This document shows, one piece after another, positions 1 to 6,003 of a stretch of 8,371 nucleotides of DNA (position 1 is its first letter; each line of letters begins with the position of its first letter). The notes under the pieces are model-generated. The model saw only the letters and a program-made list of their open reading frames with translations, searched no databases and was not told where the DNA came from. Source of the stretch: Rhodospirillaceae bacterium UBA4479 (GTDB lineage: Bacteria; Pseudomonadota; Alphaproteobacteria; Rhodospirillales; Casp-alpha2); contig DGNZ01000148.1 in the NCBI GenBank assembly GCA_002389175.1, positions 1 through 8,371 on the forward strand. Reading direction: 5' to 3'. Both the position numbers and the translations under genes were made by a program.

Positions 1-525
1 ACCCTCGCCCACCGTGCGTGTGGCGGCGGCCACGGGTTGCGCCTCAATCGCAGGTGGCGCGACTTCTTCACTCGCAGGCTCTTTATCCCCGGTCAGGGCT
101 GCTTCGAAGTTATCGAAAAACTCGCCCGCCAGTTTCTTGGTCGTGCCTTCAAGCAATCGCCCGCCGATTTGCGCTAACTTGCCACCAACATCAGCATCAA
201 CATCGTATTTCAGGATCGTGCCATCGCCGTCCTCGACCAACGTGACGGTTGCGCCGCCCTTGGCGAAACCTGCCGCGCCGCCCTTGCCCTCACCCGAAAT
301 TCGGTAGCTTTCGGGCGGGTTGAGGTCGCTGAGCTCGACGGATCCTTTGAACTTGGCCTTAACAGGCCCCACTTTGGCGCGGACCACAGCTTCAAAACCC
401 GTATCTGAGGTCTTTTCCAGGGAATCGCAGCCTGGAATCGATGCCTTGAGAATTTCTGGATCATTCAACCCTGCCCATACAGCATCGCGAGGGGCGGCGA
501 TCCGTTTTTCATCGCTAAGCTTCAT
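1..525 (-). CDS. coxG: CoxG-like SRPBCC protein, partial (C-terminus beyond window)
   Basis: The minus-strand frame is open from an ATG at 525 to the left edge: 175 residues without a stop. It begins MKLSDEKRIAAPRDAVWAGL and continues NDPEILKASIPGC (residues 21-33), the usual start of CoxG/carbon monoxide dehydrogenase subunit G proteins of the SRPBCC (START-like) fold. The core ends near residue 145 and is followed by an acidic, Ala/Pro-rich linker. In Oligotropha CoxG, the C-terminal part helps anchor the dehydrogenase to the membrane; here that part lies outside the window, so a membrane helix cannot be checked. A GAAAGG ribosome site (533-538) sits 7 bases before the ATG and supports this start. 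It is divergent from coxS across a 182-base control region, so co-regulation is likely. The fold assignment is strong; membrane recruitment of the Mo hydroxylase is inferred from the family. Confidence 0.88.
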   Translation of the reverse strand, partial: MKLSDEKRIAAPRDAVWAGLNDPEILKASIPGCDSLEKTSDTGFEAVVRAKVGPVKAKFKGSVELSDLNPPESYRISGEGKGGAAGFAKGGATVTLVEDGDGTILKYDVDADVGGKLAQIGGRLLEGTTKKLAGEFFDNFEAALTGDKEPASEEVAPPAIEAQPVAAATRTVGEG

Positions 526-541
526 AAATAAACCTTTCACA

Positions 542-566
542 AGACAGGGTCTTGCAATACCTGTCT
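542..566. repeat. Perfect dyad AGACAGG-N11-CCTGTCT, candidate operator
   Basis: The arms AGACAGG (542-548) and CCTGTCT (560-566) are exact inverse complements separated by 11 bases. The near arm lies only 16 bases upstream of the coxG start codon. Arm length and spacing suit a dimeric helix-turn-helix regulator, with one arm per roughly 1.7 helical turns. It could instead fold as a 7-bp hairpin in the coxG 5' leader, just before the ribosome site. Which of these applies cannot be decided from sequence alone. Confidence 0.5.
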
Positions 567-600
567 CTCAATCCAAAATCTCATTTAGTAATTATGAGCC

Positions 601-612
601 ACTGGCGCCAGT
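601..612. repeat. 12-bp perfect palindrome ACTGGCGCCAGT
   Basis: The sequence ACTGGCGCCAGT is its own reverse complement. It lies near the middle of the divergent region and is followed by a run of T that overlaps its last base (612-617). With no loop it is a poor hairpin, so a terminator is unlikely; a protein-binding site is more plausible. It lies just upstream of the weak candidate coxS promoter. Confidence 0.45.
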
Positions 613-614
613 TT

Positions 615-643
615 TTTATAAGCGGGTATGCGGCACAGATAAT
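615..643 (+). promoter_or_regulatory. Weak sigma70-like promoter candidate for coxS operon
   Basis: TTTATA (615-620) and GATAAT (638-643) are 17 bases apart and match four of six and five of six positions of the sigma70 consensus. Transcription would begin near 650, leaving a leader of about 58 bases that contains the TGGCC/GGCCA repeat. The 12-bp palindrome would then lie directly upstream of the -35 element. In AT-rich DNA such a match can arise by chance. Confidence 0.28.
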
Positions 644-661
644 TAAGAGTGAGATCAATAG

Positions 662-677
662 TGGCCAAATCCGGCCA
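662..677. repeat. Short inverted repeat TGGCC-N6-GGCCA
   Basis: TGGCC (662-666) and GGCCA (673-677) are exact inverse complements with a six-base spacer, flanked by a looser GTGG/CCAC pair (661-664, 681-684). It lies 30 bases before the coxS start codon. It may be a second operator or a small leader hairpin; the arms are short, so chance is possible. Confidence 0.3.
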
Positions 678-707
678 TGACCACAACGTCAAGATTTTGG
701 GGGAATT

Positions 708-1175
708 ATGCCTTCGATCACGGTACACGTGAACGGTAAAGAAATCAGTTCAGAAGTCGAAACACGCACGCTCCTTAGCACTTTTCTCCGCGATGGCCTT
801 GGCCTGACGGGGACACATGTTGGCTGCGATACCACGCAATGTGGTGCCTGTGTTGTCTCGGTAAATGGCAAAACGCTGAAAAGTTGTTCAACTTTTGCAT
901 GGCAAGCCGATGGCGCGAAGATCGAAACCATCGAAGGGCTGGCCGACGGCGATACCCTGCACCCCATGCAAGCGGCATTTCGCGAACATCATGGCCTGCA
1001 ATGTGGATTCTGCACCCCCGGCATGGTGATGACCGCCGTTGCCATGGTGAAGGATAATCCTGACCTGACCGAAGCTGATATTCGTCACGGTCTGGAAGGC
1101 AACATCTGCCGTTGCACAGGTTACCAAAACATCGTCGAGGCCATTCAGACCGGCGCAAAAGCGATGAAAGGATAA
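708..1175 (+). CDS. coxS: Molybdenum hydroxylase small subunit, 2x[2Fe-2S] (CoxS-like)
   Basis: This 155-residue protein is the iron-sulfur subunit that carries electrons from the Mo site to FAD. The N-terminal plant-type ferredoxin domain holds cysteines C40, C45, C48 and C60 in GCDTTQCGACVV plus a downstream Cys. The C-terminal helical domain holds C99 and C102 (CGFCTPGM) and C134 and C136 (ICRCTGYQ). All eight cluster ligands are present and the length is normal for the family. The start is supported by GGGGG four bases upstream. It is the first gene of the operon, with the coxM start five bases past its stop. The family is certain; the substrate of the complex is not, because related small subunits serve xanthine, nicotinate, aldehyde and CO dehydrogenases. 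Confidence 0.96.
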   Translation: MPSITVHVNGKEISSEVETRTLLSTFLRDGLGLTGTHVGCDTTQCGACVVSVNGKTLKSCSTFAWQADGAKIETIEGLADGDTLHPMQAAFREHHGLQCGFCTPGMVMTAVAMVKDNPDLTEADIRHGLEGNICRCTGYQNIVEAIQTGAKAMKG

Positions 1176-1180
1176 CGGGC

Positions 1181-1990
1181 ATGTATGAATTTGATATTAA
1201 AACACCGACGTCAACCGCTGCTGCGACAAATGCCTTTGCTGAATCAGGCGATGGGCAGTTCTTGGCAGGCGGGCAGACATTGATTCCCGTTCTGAAACAA
1301 CGCTTGGCGATGCCAGAAGATTTGATCGCACTCGATAATGTTTCTGAGCTCAACGGCATCACCGTTACGGATGGCGTGATCTCCATCAAAGCGATGACGC
1401 GCCACGCTGAAGTCGCCGCCAACGCCGACGTCCAAAAAGCGATCCCCGCATTGGCTAAACTCGCAGGCGGCATAGGCGATCCACACGTGCGGAATCGTGG
1501 CACCATTGGCGGTTCTATTGCCAATAATGATCCTGCCGCTGATTATCCCGCAGCTGTTCTGGGGCTAGGTGCAACCATCGTCACCAACATCCGCGAAATT
1601 TCCGCCGATGACTTCTTTACCGGCATGTTCGACACGTCATTGGATGAAGGCGAATTGATCACCGAGATCAAATTCCCCATTCCCGAAGCCGCTGGATATT
1701 TGAAATTTCCAAACCCGGCCACGCGCTATGCATTGGTTGGCGTGATGGTGTCTAAATCCGCATCAGGCGTTCGCGTTGCCGTCACCGGGGCGGGGCCATG
1801 TGTATTTCGCATCGCGGCTATGGAAGACGCCTTGGGCGCATCTTTCACGCCAGACAGCATCGCCGACGGCACCGTCGCCGCAGATGATTTGAACAACGAC
1901 ATCCACGCCAGCCGTGAATATCGGGCAAGCTTAATCAGTGTGATCGCACGCCGCGCCGTCAGCGCCGCCATCGAACAGGCGGAGGGATAA
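1181..1990 (+). CDS. coxM: Molybdenum hydroxylase FAD-binding medium subunit (CoxM-like)
   Basis: This 269-residue FAD subunit takes electrons from the 2Fe-2S subunit and passes them to the final acceptor. The first FAD motif is AGGQTLIP (29-36) and the second is TIGGSIANNDPAADYPA (108-124), both typical of the PCMH-type fold. The C-terminal CO-dehydrogenase flavoprotein domain follows from about residue 170. The frame extends upstream to an ATG at 1112 inside coxS, but the ATG at 1181 is preferred: GAAAGGA (1166-1172) lies eight bases before it, and MYEFDIKTPTS is the normal family N-terminus. It is slightly shorter than the roughly 285 residues common in the family. The second motif, with NND instead of the H-x-D style of form I enzymes, resembles form II partners; that comparison is from memory. 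Confidence 0.94.
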   Translation: MYEFDIKTPTSTAAATNAFAESGDGQFLAGGQTLIPVLKQRLAMPEDLIALDNVSELNGITVTDGVISIKAMTRHAEVAANADVQKAIPALAKLAGGIGDPHVRNRGTIGGSIANNDPAADYPAAVLGLGATIVTNIREISADDFFTGMFDTSLDEGELITEIKFPIPEAAGYLKFPNPATRYALVGVMVSKSASGVRVAVTGAGPCVFRIAAMEDALGASFTPDSIADGTVAADDLNNDIHASREYRASLISVIARRAVSAAIEQAEG

Positions 1991-1994
1991 GACA

Positions 1995-4340
1995 ATGAAT
2001 ACAACACCTACAAGCAATGCCATCGGTGAGAGCGTTCTGCGCCAAGAAGATTTCCGTTTTCTGACCGGACAAGGCAATTACATCGACGATATGAATTTGG
2101 ACGGGCAGGCCTATGCGGTCGTGCTCCGATCTCCAGAAGCGCACGCCGATATCGAAGCCATCAATACCGAAGACGCCATGGCTGTCGATGGCATCTTGGC
2201 CATCATCACGGGCGAAGATTGGAAAGCCGCCGGGTATGATCCAATCCCAACCAAATCCGCCGTGCGGAAATCCAAAGATGGCTCTGATCTGAAAGAACCA
2301 CCGCATCATCCGATCGCCATCGACCTGGTGCGCTATGTTGGACAGCCGGTGGCGCTGATCGTTGGCGAAACCCGCGAAGCCTGTATCGATGCGCTGGAAT
2401 TGGTTGAAGTTGATTACAACAGCCTGCCGTCCGTATCGCATCAGTCCGAAGCCATCAAGGATGGCGCGCCGCAGATTTGGGACATTGCACCCAATAACAT
2501 CTGCCTTGATTTCGAACTGGGTGACGAAGTGGCCCAAAAGGCCGCCTTTGCCGCCGCCGATCACATCATATCGCTGGATCTTGTGAACAACCGGGTCACG
2601 GCTGTGCCGATTGAACCCCGCGGGGCGTTGGCAGATTTCGATCCGGCGACAGGCAAATATACGTTGTGGAACTCATCCCAGAACGTTCACGCCAACCGCG
2701 ACACCATCGCCGATACGGTCTTGAAAATCGGCAAGGAAAACCTGCATCACATCGCCCCTGACGTTGGCGGCGGGTTTGGTGCCAAGAACGGTGTCTATCA
2801 GGAACCAATCCTGATCCTTCACGCAGCCAAAATATTGGAACGCCCCGTGAAGTGGATAAATGATCGATCCGAAAGTTTCGTATCCGATACCCATGGGCGC
2901 GATCAGGTGACGAACGTGCAATTAGCCCTCGATAAAGATGGCAAGTTCCGTGCCCTTCGGACCGAGACCGTCGGCAATCTGGGCGCATTCTGTGCGACCG
3001 TAGGCCCGTTCACACCCACAGGCGGTTCCAGCCGCACGCAAGGTGGCCCGTATCATTTCGATGCCATGTATTACACCGCCATCGCACCGTTCACGAATAC
3101 TACACCCCTTGATCCATATCGCGGTGCGGGTCGCCCGGAAGGGTCCTATCAGATGGACCGGATCATCGACTACGCGGCTGCGCAGTTGGGTATGGACCCG
3201 ATTGAGCTTCGTCGTAAAAACCTGATCCCACCCGAAGATTTACCGATGAAATCACCGATGGGTCTGGATATCGATTGCGGCGACTTCCCCGAAGTTTACG
3301 AGCAAACCATCCGCTTGTCGGACCGCGAAGGATTTGCCGCCCGCAAGGCTGCCAGTGAAGCCCGTGGCATGAAACGCGGTTTTGGCATCAGCATGTATCT
3401 GGAATGCACCGGTGGTGGCCCCAAAGAAGAAGCCAAGGTCACATTCCGCGAAGACGGCAAAGCCGAATTATCCGTCGGTAGCTCGTCAACGGGCATGGGC
3501 CATGAAACGGCCTTTGCACAGTTGCTTGCGGGTCACCTGGGCCTTGGTATTAATGAAATCGCGTTTCGACAAGCCGATACCGATGCCACAGCCATTGGCG
3601 GCGGGCATGGTGGATCACGCGGTATGGAGGTCGGCGGCAGCGCCGTCCTGCAGACATCCCGTGAAATTGTCGAGGTCGCCAAACAGATTGCTGCCCATCG
3701 CTTTGAAGTCGGGGCCGATACGGTCCAATTCGGCGAAGGGCATTTTCACGTGCCGGGTACCAACCACACCATGAGCATGCGCGAAGCCATCGAAGCACAG
3801 AATGACCCCGATCAACTACCGGATGGCCTTGAGCCGGGTTGTCTGAACATCTCAAGCGTGTTTGAGCGCGGCATCATCTCTGTCCCCAATGGTGGCCATG
3901 CTGCCGAGGTCGAGGTTGATCCGGAAACCGGGTCCGTCAAAGTCGATGGTTACTGGGTGGTCGATGATTTCGGCACCATCATCAATCCGTTGCTCGCCAG
4001 CGGACAGGTGATGGGTGGTGTCGCGCAAGGCATCGGTCAGGCGCTGATGGAAAACATCGTGTATGATGAAAACGGTCAATTGCTCTCTGGCTCGTTGATG
4101 GATTACGCGCTGCCACGTGCGGATGATATTCCGAACATGGCGATTGAGTACTATGAAGATGCCCCAACGGCGAAGAACTTGTTGGGTGTCAAAGGTGCTG
4201 GCGAGGCCGGTTGTGTGGGTGCGCCACCTGCCGTCGTGAATGCGTTGTGTGATGCGCTCAAGGACATCGGCGTGCATCATGTCGATATGCCGTTGACGCC
4301 TGAACGCGTTTGGCGTGCAATCCAATCAGCAAAGGCATAA
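1995..4340 (+). CDS. coxL: Molybdenum hydroxylase large subunit, form II CoxL-like (substrate unknown)
   Basis: This 781-residue catalytic subunit of the xanthine oxidase family binds the Mo cofactor. The N-terminal a/b hammerhead domain opens with RQEDFRFLTGQGNYIDD (16-32). Mo-cofactor loops follow: DVGGGFGAKNG (256-266), PYRGAGR (374-380), STGMGHET (498-505) and GVKGAGEAG (731-739), whose E737 matches the conserved catalytic base. True Cu/Mo CO dehydrogenases carry AYxCSFR, with a Cu-binding Cys, at the PYRGAGR site; this protein has no Cys there and belongs to the form II or generic hydroxylase group. The start has GGAGG (1981-1985) nine bases upstream, inside the coxM end. M501 replaces the Gln of the usual GQGH motif, which is odd. 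An annotation of CO dehydrogenase would over-claim; the family is certain and the reaction is unknown. Confidence 0.93.
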   Translation: MNTTPTSNAIGESVLRQEDFRFLTGQGNYIDDMNLDGQAYAVVLRSPEAHADIEAINTEDAMAVDGILAIITGEDWKAAGYDPIPTKSAVRKSKDGSDLKEPPHHPIAIDLVRYVGQPVALIVGETREACIDALELVEVDYNSLPSVSHQSEAIKDGAPQIWDIAPNNICLDFELGDEVAQKAAFAAADHIISLDLVNNRVTAVPIEPRGALADFDPATGKYTLWNSSQNVHANRDTIADTVLKIGKENLHHIAPDVGGGFGAKNGVYQEPILILHAAKILERPVKWINDRSESFVSDTHGRDQVTNVQLALDKDGKFRALRTETVGNLGAFCATVGPFTPTGGSSRTQGGPYHFDAMYYTAIAPFTNTTPLDPYRGAGRPEGSYQMDRIIDYAAAQLGMDPIELRRKNLIPPEDLPMKSPMGLDIDCGDFPEVYEQTIRLSDREGFAARKAASEARGMKRGFGISMYLECTGGGPKEEAKVTFREDGKAELSVGSSSTGMGHETAFAQLLAGHLGLGINEIAFRQADTDATAIGGGHGGSRGMEVGGSAVLQTSREIVEVAKQIAAHRFEVGADTVQFGEGHFHVPGTNHTMSMREAIEAQNDPDQLPDGLEPGCLNISSVFERGIISVPNGGHAAEVEVDPETGSVKVDGYWVVDDFGTIINPLLASGQVMGGVAQGIGQALMENIVYDENGQLLSGSLMDYALPRADDIPNMAIEYYEDAPTAKNLLGVKGAGEAGCVGAPPAVVNALCDALKDIGVHHVDMPLTPERVWRAIQSAKA

Positions 4341-4363
4341 ATGAAGAGGACGTTGTCCCAGAC

Positions 4364-5305
4364 ATGAACGGCACATTTTCCGAGTACGTGATCCCGGACC
4401 TGCTGAAGTGGCGGTCCGAAGGGAAGCGCGCCGCCTTATTGACCTTGTTCAATATCGAGCCGACAGGTCCCCGCCCGACGGGCAGCCAAATGGCTGTGTC
4501 GGATGCAGGTGACTTCACGGGTTTTCTCTCCGGTGGTTGTGTCGAAGGTGCATTGGTCGAAGAAACCCGTGCTGCCATGGATGCCGGTGAAAACCGATCT
4601 ATCCGATACGGCGTTAACTCGCCGTACTTCGACATAGAATTGCCATGCGGCAGTGCCATCGATGTTTATATCGATGTGGGCATTACGGACGAAATCGTCA
4701 CCAAAATCGGGTCCGCAATGGATGCACGTAAGCCCATGACTCTATCTACAGATATGGACACGGGTGAAAGCAGCGTTGCACCGTTCGCCGACTCCGACGA
4801 TCGATTACAATTGATGCTGAACGGCAACCAGTTTGACCGATTGTACCGTCCCCCGCTTCGCCTTGTCATTGCAGGCAAAGGACCCGTAGTGGCCGCATCG
4901 GCGCACGTTGCTACTGCATCGGGCATGGCCGTTCATGTCATCACCACAGAAGACGATATCGCCGCCCTATGCAGATCCACAGGTGCCACCACGTCCAAGA
5001 CCGTGGGAGCCGTACAAATCGACTCCTGGACCGCCGTCGCAACGCTGTTCCACGAGCATGAATTAGAAATGTCCGTCCTCAACGCCGCCCTGAAATCGGA
5101 TGCATTTTACATCGGCGCACTGGGTAGCCGGAACACGCATTCAGAGCGGGTTGGCCGTTTGATCACCGAAGGTCATTCGGACGAAAACATTGATCGGATA
5201 CACGGGCCGTTGGGCATTTCCATTGGATCGCGCAATCCGCCCGAGATTGCCATTTCAATGATCGCCGAAGTTTTCAAAATTTACCGCGAGACCTTTCGCG
5301 TATGA
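4364..5305 (+). CDS. XdhC/CoxF family Mo-cofactor maturation protein
   Basis: This 313-residue protein has both XdhC parts. The N-terminal domain carries GPRPTGSQMAV (35-45), SGGCVEGA (56-63) and LPCGSAIDVYID (93-104). After a variable linker, a Rossmann-like domain begins at LRLVIAGKGPVV (165-176) and ends with the family signatures YIGALGSRNTHSERV (249-263) and GISIGSRNPPEIAISMIAEV (284-303). XdhC-type proteins bind molybdenum cofactor and hand it, in mature form, to enzymes of the xanthine oxidase family; CoxF is the relative in cox clusters. The frame opens further upstream at 4310 inside coxL, but ATG 4364 gives the normal N-terminus. Its ribosome site AGAGGA (4345-4350) is 13 bases away, which is long. 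The end overlaps the next gene by ATGA, so translation is coupled. GKGPVV replaces the more usual GaGhv glycine loop. Confidence 0.9.
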   Translation: MNGTFSEYVIPDLLKWRSEGKRAALLTLFNIEPTGPRPTGSQMAVSDAGDFTGFLSGGCVEGALVEETRAAMDAGENRSIRYGVNSPYFDIELPCGSAIDVYIDVGITDEIVTKIGSAMDARKPMTLSTDMDTGESSVAPFADSDDRLQLMLNGNQFDRLYRPPLRLVIAGKGPVVAASAHVATASGMAVHVITTEDDIAALCRSTGATTSKTVGAVQIDSWTAVATLFHEHELEMSVLNAALKSDAFYIGALGSRNTHSERVGRLITEGHSDENIDRIHGPLGISIGSRNPPEIAISMIAEVFKIYRETFRV

Positions 5306-5907
5306 CCGCGTTGACGAACATCGCCGTGATTATCCTCGCCGCCGGGCAGTCGACCCGATTTGGTCCTGCAAACAAGCTCCTCCATCTCATCGATACTGAA
5401 CCCGTTATTTTAAGCACCGCAAAAGTCGCGCTGAACGCAGATGCCAAAGAAGTCATCGTGGTCACAGGCCATGACGCAAAAGCCATTGAAGATGCGTTAA
5501 ATGGCACCGCCGTTCGTGTGGTGCGCAATGCGACACCACAGGCCGGGATGGGGACGTCCCTGGCCGCTGGCGCCAATGCCGTTCGATCATTGCCCGATGC
5601 TGTGATGATCATGCTCGGCGACATGCCGATGATTAAGACCGAAACCCTGCAACTGATCGCGTCAAAGTTCGCCCCTGATAGCGGTCCTGACATCATCGTG
5701 CCTGTGCATGACGGGCGCCGCGGACACCCGGTTTTATTTGGCGCATCGTATTTACCAAAGCTATGTGCACTGACAGGTGACACCGGGGCGTGCGCCATTC
5801 TGCGGGATCATCCTGAACGCGTGCGTGCGGTCAATGTCGATGATCCGGGCACCTTGTATGACATTGATACCCAGAACGACTTAATCGCCCCCACCGCATC
5901 GTCTTAA
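5302..5907 (+). CDS. mocA: MobA-like NTP transferase, probable molybdopterin cytidylyltransferase (MocA-like)
   Basis: The 201-residue protein has the nucleotidyltransferase signature LAAGQSTRFG (12-21) followed by K25, then TPQAGMGTSLAAG (78-90), LGDMPMI (105-111) with the metal-binding Asp, GRRGHPVLF (138-146) and a closing YDIDTQNDL (186-194). These fit MocA (about 190-200 residues), which joins CTP to molybdopterin to give the cytosine dinucleotide cofactor used by CoxL-type enzymes. Its place directly after xdhC, behind a CoxL-type subunit, favours CTP over the GTP-using MobA. The start codon overlaps the xdhC stop (ATGA, 5302-5305) and no strong ribosome site is seen, so translation probably depends on the upstream gene. 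The superfamily is certain; CTP specificity is inferred from context and motifs. Confidence 0.88.
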   Translation: MTALTNIAVIILAAGQSTRFGPANKLLHLIDTEPVILSTAKVALNADAKEVIVVTGHDAKAIEDALNGTAVRVVRNATPQAGMGTSLAAGANAVRSLPDAVMIMLGDMPMIKTETLQLIASKFAPDSGPDIIVPVHDGRRGHPVLFGASYLPKLCALTGDTGACAILRDHPERVRAVNVDDPGTLYDIDTQNDLIAPTASS

Positions 5908-5934
5908 TGTCGCCCCAAACATACTGAATGTCCG

Positions 5935-5961
5935 AAATTGTGCGCTGATTTTTCGCAATTT
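5935..5961. repeat. Imperfect inverted repeat between mocA and the Rieske gene
   Basis: AAATTG (5935-5940) and CAATTT (5956-5961) are exact inverse complements; an inner CG (5943-5944) can pair with CG (5954-5955) after a two-base bulge. It lies in the 96-base gap between mocA and the oxygenase. It could be an operator for the downstream gene or a weak RNA hairpin; no T-run follows the right arm, so an intrinsic terminator is not supported. Confidence 0.3.
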
Positions 5962-6003
5962 GGGTGTAGCGTCTGGGATTGATCTCTTTTTGCGGGGGCA
6001 GGA

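Larger units (their letters stand above)
526..707. promoter_or_regulatory. Divergent coxG / coxS control region
   Basis: This 182-base non-coding gap separates two divergent genes of one system, so it must hold both promoters. It is AT-richer than the flanking genes. It holds three separate symmetric sequences (542-566, 601-612, 662-677) and the ribosome sites of both genes: GAAAGG at 533-538 for coxG, and GGGGG at 699-703, four bases before the coxS ATG. No regulator gene is inside the window, so the protein that binds here is unknown. Confidence 0.75.

Noticed and set aside
1112..1180. Upstream extension of the FAD subunit to ATG 1112
   Set aside because: It would overlap coxS by 64 bases and add a basic, non-homologous segment; ATG 1181 has a well-placed ribosome site and the family N-terminus.
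775..1524. Long minus-strand open frame (249 codons)
   Set aside because: It is antisense to coxS and coxM, both certain, spans their boundary and has no recognisable domain.
1959..2564. Minus-strand open frame (201 codons) antisense to coxL
   Set aside because: Shadow of a highly conserved coding region; no ribosome site or family features.
708..4340. Genuine CO dehydrogenase (CoxSML)
   Set aside because: The large subunit lacks the AYxCSFR loop and its Cu-binding Cys; PYRGAGR marks form II or another hydroxylase.
4310..4363. Upstream extension of XdhC to ATG 4310
   Set aside because: The added 18 residues overlap the end of coxL and do not resemble the family; ATG 4364 is preferred despite its distant ribosome site.
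5935..5961. Intrinsic terminator after mocA
   Set aside because: Stem is AT-rich and bulged and no T-run follows the right arm.
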